Shown here: positions 48,528-60,190 of the stretch, in pieces
Layout: the number at the start of each line of letters is the position of its first letter
Position numbering within the stretch: position 1 is the stretch's first letter
DNA from: Trematomus loennbergii
Lineage: Eukaryota; Chordata; Actinopteri; Perciformes; Nototheniidae
Assembly: GCA_012861695.1 (NCBI GenBank)
Contig: JAAOOA010000033.1
Span: forward strand, 11,834,325-11,898,324
Direction: 5' to 3'
DNA: 64,000 nt
Made by a program: the position numbers and the translations under genes
The notes under the pieces: model-generated
What the model saw: the letters and a program-made list of their open reading frames with translations, nothing else
Told to the model about the DNA's origin: nothing
The model's database searches: none

Positions 48528-48708
48528 GGGGACCGTAATCAGCCCATGCAGTTCATGCCGGAGACGGAACCCCCACTCTGAGTCTCCCACTGCACGGACC
48601 ATAGCTCGTCCTCCCAGATCACCTCTTCACCCCCCTCATATCCTTCACATGTTACTTCAATAAACGTACAAACATCACACTGTTGTGGCGTGGTTCTTGC
48701 TAGTGAAA
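48528..48708 (+). repeat. Split direct repeat B1
   Basis: Starts GGGGACCGTAATCAGCCCA and ends GGTTCTTGCTAGTGAAA. It matches B2 (48945-49124) with about two or three differences over 180 bp. It carries a poly(A) signal AATAAA (48659-48664). Its end overlaps the start of A2 by about two bases. Confidence 0.92.
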
Positions 48709-48830
48709 TGAGGTTAAAATGTTAACATAGGTTCAGGAGCATGGTCACGCCTAAAACTCCGCCTCAAACCACGGCCACCCCTATTTATATCCGGCGAAAG
48801 CTTCCGGCCACCGCTTGTCTCATCTTTCAA
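48707..48830 (+). repeat. Split direct repeat A2
   Basis: Near-copy of A1, starting AATGAGGTTAAAATGTTAAC and ending CATCTTTCAA. It keeps the TATA-like CTATTTATATCCGG. A 114-bp spacer (48831-48944, with an ATATATATATA run) separates it from B2 and has no match in the body. Confidence 0.92.
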
Positions 48831-48944
48831 CCCACCCTCCCTCACCTTCTACCCATAAACATCCTCTGCCCATCACCATTTATATCTAAACGGTGCATAT
48901 ATATATATACTGCGTATACTAACATTAAACTCCAGGTATCGTCT

Positions 48945-49124
48945 GGGGACCGTAATCAGCCCACGCAGTTCATGCCGGAGACGGAACCCCCACTCTGAGT
49001 CTCCCACTGCACGGACCATAGCTCGTCCTCCCAGATCACCTCTTCACCCCCTCATATCCTTCACATGTTACTTCAATAAACGTACAAACATCACACTGTT
49101 GTGGCGTGGTTCTTGCTAGTGAAA
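48945..49124 (+). repeat. Split direct repeat B2 (right end of the element)
   Basis: Copy of B1 including AATAAA at 49075-49080. It ends TTGCTAGTGAAA, after which the sequence is unrelated AT-rich DNA. I see no target-site duplication around 44834/49124, as expected for tyrosine-recombinase insertion. Confidence 0.9.
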
Positions 49125-52100
49125 AGCATTTTAATTATAAACAAAGCAAAGAATCCTAGAAGTTAAAATGAACCACTTTCTTTTCAGAAGTATCAAGTTT
49201 GCTATTTAGAACCGAAAATGTAAAAACCCTTGAAGAGCTGCAGATAGGTTCAATCACCACTGTGTTTTCTCTATGGGTGACAGAGGGGAGCCAAAAAAGG
49301 AATTGATTTGTGTGAAATGTCAAATATTATTACTCTAGGTTACTTGCACCTCAAAGCATTTGTGAGTGTTTGCCAAGTGCGTTGTTGCACAAACCCAATT
49401 ATGTGCTGACATCAACAAAACACAGCTTCTGCAGCACTGTGAAATCAGCCTACAGTCCCCAGAGAAATAGAGTACAGAGCTATAGTCAAATCAGTTTGGT
49501 CAAGTTCAATTCATGTCCACGATTGGAGCTGAAATTCTGACAGGGTCGACATGCGGTATAAATAAGTCGAGACCTAAACCATAAACCAATAGATTTAAGA
49601 GAATTTATCTGGCATTCATTGGATAAATTGTTCTTACTTTCTTATTTGCAACCCAGTTATGACAATAAACTGAAGACATAAAGATGACATAATGTGTAAT
49701 ATGACAGAGAAATCCTCATTGTACTATATCATCTGAAGCAGTACTGTTGTTGCTGCTAAAGTATGCAAAATTGCAGCAAATAGTACATCTGAATAACATA
49801 TAATTACCTGAGTGACAGAACTTTCACAGCAAGGGCATGAGAGAAGGTGCTTGTGTCACACTTTCATTTATCCATCAAATGAGTGAAACAACACTAGTAT
49901 CAAGGATTCAAGTGCACTCAACATTGTGTAAGGAAAATATAATAGCAACGTGTAAAGGACAAAATTGCATGAATCTCCCATTTCAACAGCCTCAACTCTC
50001 AAGTTGCTATCGCATATCAAGCAGACCTGCTCTTGAACCTGAAAGTATATATAAAAAACATGTTGATTTACAGATTTAGTAGTGGGTATTTAAATTGAGA
50101 AAGAAATGAATTCCAATACATTATTGGTACAGTGTTGAGTATCTGTTTAAATTAATTCAATCTACTGATTCTCTTTTGCAGAAAAATCTATTAATTTTAA
50201 GCTTTTAATCGTCAAAAAATTCTAAATGTAAATTGTAAGATCCCGAAGGACAAAATGTACAATTTCAAATCAAGTTTAACAACCATTAAAAATCCAAAGG
50301 AGTTCCGTTTATATTTATGTGAGATCCAAAATGTGTTTGAGTAGCTCATATTATTAAATTGATAAGTGATGATTCATTTTCAGTTTTCAAGTGATCGACA
50401 AATTTGAGATTGTGTCTAATATTTCTGTAAGATAAGATATTAAAATCATGTAATTTCAGGATGTGAATGTCATTATCCCTCACTATAGGAAACCATTTGT
50501 ATAATAAACCCGACAGTGGGAGCTGCGGCAGATTTCTGTTTCCTTTCCGCAGCTGAAAAAGCACTTTCCTTGTATCATTATCTGCCATCTCAAACCGCAG
50601 TTGGCGTACCTGGAAGCTGGAAACTACTCAAGCTAAACATAAGGTGTTTACATTGTAGACATTTTGCTGTCACTCTTATCCACAGCGACTCGGGATGAGT
50701 GCGGCAGCGGAATAAATTATCGAGGATCAACAGCACTGCAAAACCATCACTGACAAAAATTGAGTGCAGAGTTGAGAGAGGATAAGGGTTTCTCTTTCAC
50801 ATTTAACATTAGAATGAGTTGAGGAAGTAGATATTGGAGAGGGATTATGACTTTTTTTTGCAGCTATGAGTTTTGTTTCCACCTTTCACGGTTTAGAGTT
50901 TTCTAAATGGAGCCATTACCGCTGCTAAAACTGAATTGAATTATTCAAAGACCTAAGAGATCATTTTCTCTTATGTTTATGGTGTTGGTTCCAGAAGACA
51001 AATCAATTGAGCTCTTTAGTACTTCAGTTGATTGTGGGCTTGTTTTCCAGACATAGGATACCTTACCAAAAATAATGTCTCTATTGCGAATGTTTGGGAG
51101 ATCTTTTAGTATTCTTACTTCATTCTTTTCATTTCTGTCTGTGTGCTGTAGATTGCCGAAATTCTTTTACATTATTGAAAAAGTCTAGTTCAAAGTGGAC
51201 TCTAGTGCAAAAAAGTGTATCTTAATATCAATATGTAACACTGGCAAATATATTTAGAAGCACATGGTCATGGAAAGGCAAGTGTGTTTGAGCGTGTAAA
51301 TAGGGAGCTATCCCTCGATAGATCGTATAAAGGAAACAGCTGTGTGTTGTGTGTGTGTCCTCTGTGGATTATTTGTTCCTTATTAGGAAAGTGAGTGAAA
51401 CACAGCGAACTCCCAGCAACATATGAAGTGCAGTCGTGGATTCAACAAATACTCAGAGCGATTGGTGTAGAAATGAAAAGTTGGAGGTTTGAAAATCTGA
51501 AAAAGCATCCAGGTCTCGCCGAGAAAAGAAAATGTCAAGCAAACAACACTAAATATTACACAAATGAAAATATCTTCCGGCTAAAGTTTAGTGGTCTTGG
51601 AGGATTTTAAACACTGTCAGTAATGTATCAGTCATCTCCTCATATAAGTGTTGTGGGGCACAGCTGCAGAGGAAGTCATTTTAATTAACGCTCAGCCATG
51701 GCCATCAACATCATTATTAAGAGTGAGGGGAGCTAATACAGTATCCATCTTTGTTTTTCTCGCTAAGACTGCAGCAGCACCATAAGACCAGGACATCTGT
51801 GATTGGGAAACCCTTTGGAGTTAGGTAGGTAGGTTTTTTTTAACTCTGTTATTGTTTGAAACAGTATAAATGCAAGTGTAATGCTCTTCATGCCGTGTAT
51901 GAAGACATCTTGTGTTAGTGGATGAATTGAAAAGGGACTGTGGCTCTCACCAGTCATCAACAGTGGCCAAAGCAGAGTAGTCTTGGAGGACATGAACTCT
52001 TGACCTCCAGATCCAGAAAAATCTCAGACACTGGAAGGAGGAGTGTGTCCTTGAAATGGCTTTGGCACGCAATGACTGCACAGTATGACATCCACACCCT

Positions 52101-52690
52101 CAATGTCTCTATCTCTCTGTCCTCTTGCTCTCCATCACTTTATATTTATCCATCTCCCCTTTTTTCCCGTCTCTAATAGCCCATCTGTCTCTCTCCGCCC
52201 TTCCCTTCATCCATCTTCTTCTGCACTCTCAGTCTATTAGTGACTATCCAACCGTCAAGTAACTCCACAAACTGACCTCTACACACCATCACCAACCCAT
52301 GTTGAGAGTTGCATGCTGCTGTGTGTGAGTGTGTGTGTATGTGTGTAAAGAGATTTGTCACACACAAACATAATTATCAGTCTCTTACTTATGCAAACAA
52401 ACACTTAAATCAAGCCCTAAACAAGCACGGCACATGCAATCATACACTCAATTGGAAACGTACATGCATTAACACACTCAGGGTAATATTATGTCAGGCA
52501 CGCACATAAGCACAAGCGCATACAAATAAATCATTTTAACACATGAACACACATTATTGACTCATACACACACTCTACAGGAGAGGAGCTCTTTCAACAG
52601 TGAATCAATTCATTGATATGAGCGAGGAGCAGAAAGGAATTGAAGTGAAATGCTGAAACTACTTAACATGCTCTCTACATGTGAACGCCT
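49125..52690. other. Non-genic DNA
   Basis: No gene is supported. The only bounded feature I can point to is the retroposon tail at 50649-50695. Minus-strand frames at 50346-50588 and 51763-51993 have no recognised domain. Confidence 0.5.
50649..50695 (-). repeat. Retroposon 3'-tail remnant
   Basis: On the minus strand it reads GAGTCGCTGTGGATAAGAGT followed by GACAGCAAAATGTCTACAAT. This matches the widespread fish LINE/SINE tail of the form GTCGCTTTGGATAAAAGCG-TCTGCTAAATG, a sequence recognised by the LINE reverse transcriptase. Only the tail is left. Confidence 0.65.
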
Positions 52691-52694
52691 CTAA

Positions 52695-53459
52695 TGGCGC
52701 ATTTCCACTACACGGCCTCGCTCGGTATGGCTAGGCCTCGTTAGGCCTTGTTAGGACTGGCTCACTTTATGGCGCATTTCCATTACAGTTTAGGAACTGG
52801 GGTAGTATCTATAGTAACGCAGTGTAGGCGGAGCCGTGACGTCATCTTCAATGAGAACCCCAGAAAAACAACATCAGCCGTTAGCTGTTAGCACTCAAGC
52901 TCACAGCTCCTCATATCTGTTCAGAAACTAGACAAAAGTTAAACAAGTACAAACCACAGACTGTCTGTGTCATGGCGAATACAGTCGCTGGTTTATTTAT
53001 GTCTGTATAGGCCGTTGTTGTGAGTGTGGACGGTCGGAGCATATACTGCGTTAGCTTAGCCGATCTCCATTTAGACAACACACATTTTAAAAGGTTTTTC
53101 GCCTGCCGTCTGTCTGCAGACTTGTCAAAGCATTAATTCATGGTTTTTACTAACCGGTATCAGTATGTTGATACTTCGGCATCATTTGAAACGTGTATTA
53201 CAATTAAATCACGGTCAAATATGTTCATCTTGTTGTAGTTGTAGCCCCCTTGCCAGCGATTCTCTCTCTCTAGTTTAGCATACTCAGCCCGACTCAGCCT
53301 GGTGTTGGCCCGGAAAGAACCTCGATTTTATGGGGCCGGAAAAACTGTGAAATAGTACCCGCTAACCGGTACTACGCCTAGTGGAAACGCAACCAAAAAC
53401 GGGCCCCGCACGGCTCGGCACGCTTAAAGCGAGCTCCGTGCTGTAGTGGAAATGTGCCA
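52695..53459 (+). mobile_element. MITE-B, copy 1 (TAA target-site duplication)
   Basis: The left end is TGGCGCATTTCCACTACAC and the right end is TGTAGTGGAAATGTGCCA, giving an 18-bp terminal inverted repeat with few mismatches. TAA flanks both sides (52692-52694, 53460-53462). A 3-bp TWA-type duplication suggests PIF/Harbinger mobilisation. The left end is partly repeated inside (TGGCGCATTTCCATTACAG at 52771). The interior includes GGAGCCGTGACGTCATCTTC. It matches 58816-59598 in inverted orientation. No transposase is encoded. Confidence 0.88.
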
Positions 53460-53462
53460 TAA

Positions 53463-56400
53463 ATTCCTTTACCAACCACCGTCTGTGCCACTGCTAGGGA
53501 AATTATGAGAATAGTGTTGCAAATAAAAAAATAAACAACTTCTTTGGAGAGTTTATCAACCGTCAGGTACAGAGGAAAATAAGCTATTGCCTGAATTCCT
53601 TTTCTTTTGACTTTTATTTCAGCCGAGCTATATTTCCACACAATACGTTCCGATCAGCTCCGCCAAGTGCTTTCTCTGCCTTAATAGTGCACACTGTCTG
53701 CTTCATAGATCTGCATTCCTTTGACCTCAAAAGGCATTAGTCTCCATATCCTACTCTTTATATATGAAAGCTCTGCTGCACCCGTGGGAGAATGCTTCAC
53801 GTTCCTATGGGAATTCTGCGCTCTTCTTCTTGCCATTTTTTTCTTTTTCTGCACATGACAAGGCCATGAAATATGACATTGACGAGCAGAATATGCCGCT
53901 TATACAGACAGTAAGAATACAGAACAAAGTTGACATGCAAAACCGTTCTGACGGGAAGGATATATACAGCTGGCCGTCACAGTTGCTGGTGAGATGTGAG
54001 GTAAGGGTGTCATTTATGTCACGCCACGCTGTATGTAAATGACAGCCCGCGTCAGTCAAGTACGGAGAGGTAAAGAGATAGAAAGTGAAAAGAGGAGTGG
54101 GGGTATAGAGAGTGGGAGAACTGACACACTGGTCAGTGCATTTTAGTGTCAATTAAAAAGCAGCAGCATGACAGGAAACTCTCCATAAAACCATGGAGCT
54201 GTGACGGAGTGACTAATAGCAAGGACATAGCAACGCCTCCCCTTCTTTCCTCATCGTCCCATCTTGTGTTTATGTCCTTCTCGATCTCATTTTCCATCCA
54301 ACTCTGTCATTCCTTCTCTCATTTTCCTGCATCTCAATTTCTTTCCTTCAATGACTCCTTGATCTCTTTATGCTCTCTATTTTTCTGCACACCCTCAAGG
54401 CCAAAGATGTGAAGAATATGGATATAAATGTGGCCTTCATACGAGTCATGATAATGGCTGTCCCTCCTCTTGACCCCCTCACTTCACCTTTCAGGTCCAC
54501 CGACATGAACTAAATGCCAACTCTAATTTGCATAGAGCCTATTAGCTTCCCTCCACTAACTCGAGAAGAAAAGGGAGAAACGCTCCGAATCTCCTTGTTA
54601 CGTACTGAAGGAGTAGGAATTTGTTTCTTGGACATATTTAGATGGGCTTCACACTGCTGGTGGAAGGGCCTTAGCTCTCAGATTACTGCATTTGTGAAAG
54701 GTCGAAATTCACAGTTTTGAATAATATGGAACATGAAAGGTGAGTTGAGACATTACAAAACACCTCATAGTTTTTCAGGATAATAACTATACCTCTCCAA
54801 TTGTTGCTCAATATGAAAGATTTTCAATATCAGTGATTACAAATGATTAAAGATGTTATGCATCTCCAGGTTACTTCCATATCTGGAGTTATGTGATGCA
54901 GGTATATTTAAGCTAATGCATTTCTCTCAAGGATATGTCAACAAGGGTGGGCACACAGACCGTCACCCTCACTAGTCACCAGGTAATGGGTAGTTGTTCC
55001 TTGATGTTAGGGGCATTGAATGATGATAAATGAAACCTGAAACAAATATGCTCCTTTGTCCTTGTGCTCCATGTTGAAGTGACGGCAAAATTCCAACATG
55101 TAGCCCATTTGCTCCATTTAGCATTTTAACTCGATCTGGTTTTATGCTAAAAGCCTTGTCTTTGCAACAATAAAAACATCATATTTAGTCCACAGCTGGT
55201 GGCTTTTGATTTACCCATTGCCATTAATGTTTCATGAATATATGCAGACTCAATGTGGTGCACTTTGTTAGATAGGTTTTTGTTGCATTTATTAATAATC
55301 AGACAAACTCTCTGGTAGAGTCTTTAAAGTGTGAATAGTTCATTCCATTATTGTTGGCTGCTCTTTTTAGGGAAGGACATTCTCCCTCTTTAATTCTCTT
55401 GACATAACATCCCTAAAATTGCAGCACATTAAAATGTCAGTTATATATTTATCTCAAACGTGAAATATATTAAAACATATTTAATCATACAACTTGAAAT
55501 AACTTTTACAAAGACATAATCGTTTAGTAACCTAAGCATACAGGCCCACAATCGATGTGAAGAGGCACTTAATTGAGTATAAAGGGATGCAGTATCAACA
55601 CAGAACATCACACACTATGTGCATTTGAGACCAAGTATGTATTACACTGTGGCAAAATAGGTGGTATGGTATGAAATGGGTCATATGAGCATTGTGTAGT
55701 AGTAGTTGGAAAATCAAATATTGGTCGTCCAGTCTGCACTACAGTAATAAATGATTTGGAGAATGGGCTTTTCTGTGTGCAAGCTCTGATGGAGGCTTAG
55801 AAGGGCTTGTTGAGTCAGGTTGACAGCTCTCGGAAGAAGCTAATATGTTAGGAGGAGGTCTCTGAGGAAAGATTTTAGAAAATTTGACAAAGCACATCAA
55901 GAGCCAAAACGGCAAGTTTGAATTAAGGTCTGCTCCAAGAAATCCATATGTACCTTCAAATTGACCTTCCCATGTTTTAATTAACGAAAAGGGGATAACA
56001 GTCACCCTAAAAACAGGGCATTAATCCTGGAAAATACAGACTTTCTGGACCATTTAACTATTTTTCGTGTTCCTACTTTCTTCATTTTCTTTGGTTGACT
56101 CCACAACCTGCATGTCCATCAAAACTGATTCTGAGGCACTCTCTGTTATACTGTATTGCACTTTCTGTGAGAGGAAATTGAATAAAGTAAAGGCTATAAC
56201 AATTTTTAAAAATTGCAGACACAGCATTGTATCCATTAGATGTTCTTCGGTCAAGATGCACAAACAGAGCAGATCAGCTGGATGCCTCTCTGTCATGTGT
56301 TCAATTGACACTTAGTGTGGGCAATGATGTGGCATCAAAATACCGGAAAGAAATGCATGCATATAGTATAGTTTCAGAGTACAGATGCAAACATACTCAA

Positions 56401-56714
56401 ATGAAACTTCTTCTGTGTAATAGTGTATTTCTATTTTAGCTTGATAACGTCAAAGCTGTGGTTGAAATCAAAATTGCACCTACAAGAAATCAATAATAAT
56501 CATTGCATGGTGTTTATAGTGCATAAATGTTTTGGAGATTTAAAGTAACCTATAAACAGCCTTGAAAAGTTCAATATTTCTGAGGTGTAAAGTCTACCTT
56601 GCAGCACACTTTCTCTTTCCACAGTCTGAATACAACTGAAAGGTAAAGTTGCATTCTAGTAGTGAAGACAGAGGTCATCAAAAGGACCGTAAGACTCATA
56701 TTGTGTGTTTGTAT
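53463..56714. other. Non-genic DNA
   Basis: No gene is supported. Frames on both strands at 53764-54152 and 55739-56315 overlap and show no domain motifs. Confidence 0.5.
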
Positions 56715-58117
56715 CAGCGACGTGCAGTCAGGGGAGGCAGGGGAGGCAGAGCCTCACCTGTCATACTCCAATGTAACAGAAAAACAACTAAAGAAAAACT
56801 AAATAGTCATAATAAAAATGTCTCCACTGATCTGTGTTGTAAGTGTGATTTCTGTATGATTCCAATCGCTTTTTATAGTCAAAATCAGCAAATTGGCCGA
56901 GCTCCGCTACAATGGGAGCGATGAGGAGTGAGGCAGGTGCTCTGCCTCACGTAAGCCCACAGTAACTGGCTGGCACTAATGTAGCGCGGGCACTTATTTT
57001 GTGAGCGTGCTCAAGCCAGGCTCATTTGCTTACTGTGGGGTGAGGTGAGGCACAGATGAGCTCTGCCTCACCTCAGAATGCGTCACCCCACAGAAACTGG
57101 CTGGAAAGCGGGCCCTAAGCGCATGCCTGTTACCATCTCACTGTATGTCACCAATGTAATGTTTGTAGATCCCTTTATTACATTTATCCTCGCCATCCAT
57201 AGTCTCTAAATAACTTATTTCACCTATATATGATATTTAGGCCCGCTGGTCTCATCATACAACGGCAATGAAAAAAGCACCAGGGGAGGCAGCCATAACC
57301 TCTGCCACACTGAAGGGGGCGCACGTGAGCCCACAGGTTCTTGTTGCTACTGTAATTCTACGCAGAGACGGTAGACGCAAACAACAAACTAGACATTAGT
57401 TTTGAAACTAGAGGGAGATAAGGAGGACTTTTACAAAAAGTAATAGAGATTGTTGTCCAGAAGGATAGCATGGACTTCATCTTCAAGTCAAGGTAAGACC
57501 ACAATTGTAATGAACATGGGATCTTACTAAGAAAGAACAATCCAATATTTCGATTTTGGGTATCCTTTTGTTGAACGGTCTGTTTAAAAGAATCGAAGCA
57601 TCAGACTAAAAAAGCTTTTGAAAATAACGAATATTTCGATTAAGGTCAAAATATAATATTTGTAAATCTGACTCTGAAAGAGTCAGTGGCCGTTTCTCAA
57701 TCGCGAGGATGCTGGCTTGGTAGCACAGCCGAGCCGAGCATCTTGCTTCAGAAGCAAGGCAAGAATACTTCCTGGCATTCGGAAAACAAAGAGTGGAACA
57801 GGCTAGCAAGTGTGCAGGTGTGCGTCATATGAGAGGCCCCGCCTTACATCTTCCGCCACAGATTTGGGGAAATTGGTCCATGCGCAAAGCATTGTGGGGA
57901 TTTTAAGGACGCAAAGTCTACCCATGTGCAGCCTCGAAATTTCCCCCAAACCAAGGACGCGGCCTCGGTGGAATTCCAAGTATGCTGGAGATTGGAACAG
58001 TCCTTCGGCGGCACTCGATGACGTAGCATCCTTGAAATATTGGCTTGGAAGCCAATATCCTCGCGATTGAGAAACGGCCAGTGCCTCACCAGCCATGAAC
58101 CTCACCGCACGTCACTG
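56715..58117 (+). mobile_element. hAT-C element, copy 2, perfect 8-bp TSD, with a nested MITE
   Basis: Same ends as copy 1 (CAGCGACGTGCAGTCAGGGG and, reversed, CAGTGACGTGCGGTGAGG). GTTTGTAT flanks both sides exactly (56707-56714, 58118-58125). It lacks the MITE-A of copy 1 and instead has a 392-bp MITE at 57688-58079. Interiors are otherwise very similar, apart from small indels around 56915-57030. Confidence 0.93.
57688..58079. mobile_element. Palindromic MITE ('MITE-E') nested in hAT-C, AGT duplication
   Basis: The left end is GGCCGTTTCTCAATCGCGAG and the right end is its near-exact reverse complement. AGT lies on both sides (57685-57687, 58080-58082). Copy 1 of hAT-C shows the empty site (GAGTCAGTGCCTCACC at 31585-31600), so the 3-bp duplication is directly supported. 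Frames inside overlap on both strands because of the composition and are not genes. Confidence 0.93.
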
Positions 58118-58194
58118 GTTTGTATGCATGCTTTGTTTGCTCGTGCAAACAGAAAAATGAAATCCTAGCCTTGACCATCTCAACCTAAACCATT

Positions 58195-58804
58195 AGGCGC
58201 TTTCACACCAGAGTACTTTTCCCAGGAATAGTTCCGATAGTTCTTGGGATTTTGCTTTCACACCAAAAAGATCTGGAACTAGAACCTAGTTCATGCAAAC
58301 CTTTTCACCCCTTTTCAGTCCCTGCTAGAGAGGTGGTACTTTCCTGGGGAGGAAAAGGTTCACATTTCTGATTGGCTGGGCGAATTGCAAACCACACCCC
58401 GTAAAACTCCGAAAGGTTTTGTGAAGCCGCCATTTTATTTGCTCGCATTAGGATTATTAGCATTAGCATTAGCCCAGCGCACCAACGGAGAGAGACTAAC
58501 TTATGGCAACACAAAATAAAACGTGGGAGCGGTGGAGTGATGTGGAGGTGTCGGCGCTTCTGGCGATTTACCCGGGACTTCAGACTTCGGGTGGCAGTAT
58601 ACGCCGTGAAGTTGTTTGCGGCCTGCCACTAAACCCAAAGCAGAAGAAGAAGAAGTGACTTCAGTGGCTTCATTTGCGTAATCCTCCCTCAGGGACTTAT
58701 TCCGGTGTGAACGCGATCTACTCTTTAGTTCCAGGAAGTAAAGAGTTCGGGGGAACTAAGTACCAGGAACTAAGTACTACAAAGTACTTGGTGTGAAAGC
58801 GCCT
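58195..58804 (+). mobile_element. MITE-A, copy 3 (ATT duplication)
   Basis: The left end is AGGCGCTTTCACACCAGAGT and the right end is GGTGTGAAAGCGCCT, with ATT on both sides (58192-58194, 58805-58807). This copy has the best-preserved terminal inverted repeats. Same orientation as 25624-26253. Confidence 0.92.
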
Positions 58805-58815
58805 ATTATCTCTAA

Positions 58816-59598
58816 TGGCGCAGTTCCACTACAGCGCGGAGCTCGCTTTAAGCGTGCCGTGTCGTGCCGTACCCGTTTTTGGTTGCGCTTCCACTAGGCC
58901 TAGTTACGGCCCGGCACGGCCCGGGGCCACTTTTTCACCTCTTTTCTGGCCCGACAAAATTGTGGTTCTATCGGGGCCAACAAACAGGGCTGAGTCGGGC
59001 TGAGTATGCTAAACTAGAGAGAGGAGCGCTGGCAAGAGGGCTCCAACTACAACAAGATGGACATATTTGACCGTGATTTAATTGCAATACACGTTTCAAA
59101 ATGATGCCGAAGTAACAACATACTGATACCGGTTAGTAAAAACCATGAATTAATGCTTTGTCAAGTCTGCAGACAGACGGCAGGCGAAAAACCTTTTAAA
59201 ATTCGTGTTTTTCTAGATGGAGATTGGCTAAGCTAACGCAGTATATGCCCCGACCGTCCACACTCACAACAACGGCCTATACAGACATAAATAAAGCAGC
59301 GATGGTGTATTCACCATGACACAGGCAGTCTGTGGTGTGTACTTGTTTAACTTTTGTCGAGTTTCTGAACATATATAAGGAGCTGTGAGCTCTGAGTGCT
59401 AACGGCTAACGGCTGTGTTTCTGGAGTTCTCATTGAAGATGACGTCACGGCTCCGCCTACACTGCGTTACTATAGTAACTACCCCAGTTCCTAAACTGTA
59501 ATGGAAGCGCAGCATGAAGTGAGTCGGCCCAACGCGGCCAAGCCGTACCGAGCCGTACCGAGCGTGGCCGAGGCCGACCGTGTAGTGGAAATGTGCCA
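58816..59598 (-). mobile_element. MITE-B, copy 2, between two opposed MITE-A copies
   Basis: It starts TGGCGCAGTTCCACTACAG and ends GTAGTGGAAATGTGCCA; the body is the reverse complement of 52695-53459 over most of its length (shared: CTAAACTAGAGAGA.., GGATACCGGT-type and CCAGTTCCTAAACTGTAATGG blocks). The left flank is TAA but the right flank is ATA, so the duplication is imperfect or lost. It lies only 11 bp after MITE-A copy 3 and 19 bp before copy 4. Confidence 0.88.
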
Positions 59599-59617
59599 AT
59601 AGAGGAGTGGGGCCATT

Positions 59618-60187
59618 AGCCGTACTTAGTTCCCAGCACTTAGTCCCGCCGAACTCTTTAGTCCCAGAACTGTCCTAGTAGATCGCGTTCACACCGGAAT
59701 AAGTCCCTGAGGGAGGATTACGCAAATGAAGCCGCTGACGTCACTTCTTCTTCTTCTGCTTTGGGTTTACTGGCAGGCCGCAAACAACTTCACGCCGTAT
59801 ACTGCCACCTGAAGTCCCGGGTAAATCGCCAGAAAAAAATCGCTCCTTATCACTCCACCGCTCACACGTTTTATTTTGTGTTGCCATAAGTTAGTCTCTC
59901 TCCGCTGGGCTAATGCTAATGCTAATAATGCTAATGCGAGCAAATAAAATGGCGGCTTCACAAAACCTTTCGGAGTTTTACAGGGCGTGGTTTGCAATTC
60001 GCCCGGCCAATCAGAAATTGGAACCTTTTCCTCCCCAGGAAAGTACCACCTCTCTAGCAGGGACTGAAAAGGGGTGACAATGTTTGCATGAACTATGTTC
60101 TAGTTCCAAATCTTTTTGGTGTGAAAGCAAAATCCCAAGAACTATTGGAACTATTCCTGGGAAAAGTACTCCGGTGTGAAAGTGCCT
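59618..60187 (-). mobile_element. MITE-A, copy 4 (ATT duplication, inverted)
   Basis: It begins AGCCGTACTTAGTTCCCAGC and ends CCGGTGTGAAAGTGCCT, with ATT on both sides (59615-59617, 60188-60190). It is inverted relative to copy 3, so copies 3 and 4 form the arms of a large imperfect palindrome with MITE-B as the loop. Confidence 0.9.
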
Positions 60188-60190
60188 ATT

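Larger units (their letters stand above)
44834..49124 (+). mobile_element. Degenerate tyrosine-recombinase retroelement with split direct repeats (Ngaro/PAT-like DIRS order)
   Basis: Repeat A occurs at 44834-44956 and 48707-48830; repeat B at 48528-48708 and 48945-49124. The order is A1 - body - B1 - A2 - B2, and B1 and A2 directly abut with an overlap of about 2 bases. In DIRS-order retroelements of the PAT/Ngaro type, this arrangement replaces LTRs and lets a circular DNA intermediate be rebuilt, which a tyrosine recombinase then inserts. Both protein traces fit: a gag-like start at 45043 and a tyrosine-recombinase C-terminus at 48354, just before B1. No reverse transcriptase or RNase H is left. 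The body is filled by minisatellites (46054-46867, 47079-48124). A carries a TATA-like box and B a poly(A) signal, as needed for a transcript from A1 to B2. Alternative: a long copy followed head-to-tail by an internally deleted copy of the same element. Confidence 0.68.

Noticed and set aside
44834..49124. LTR retrotransposon with ordinary LTRs
   Set aside because: No single repeat occurs at both ends. Instead A and B are split as A1...B1-A2-B2. No primer-binding site follows A1, and the protein remnant is a tyrosine recombinase, not an integrase.
50346..50588. 80-codon minus-strand frame starting MADNDTRKVLFQLRKGN
   Set aside because: The start looks protein-like, but the rest is AT-driven, with no splice or promoter context and no recognised family.
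57803..58105. 100-codon open frames on both strands near 58 kb
   Set aside because: They lie inside the palindromic MITE at 57688-58079, so both strands mirror each other. No protein family is seen.
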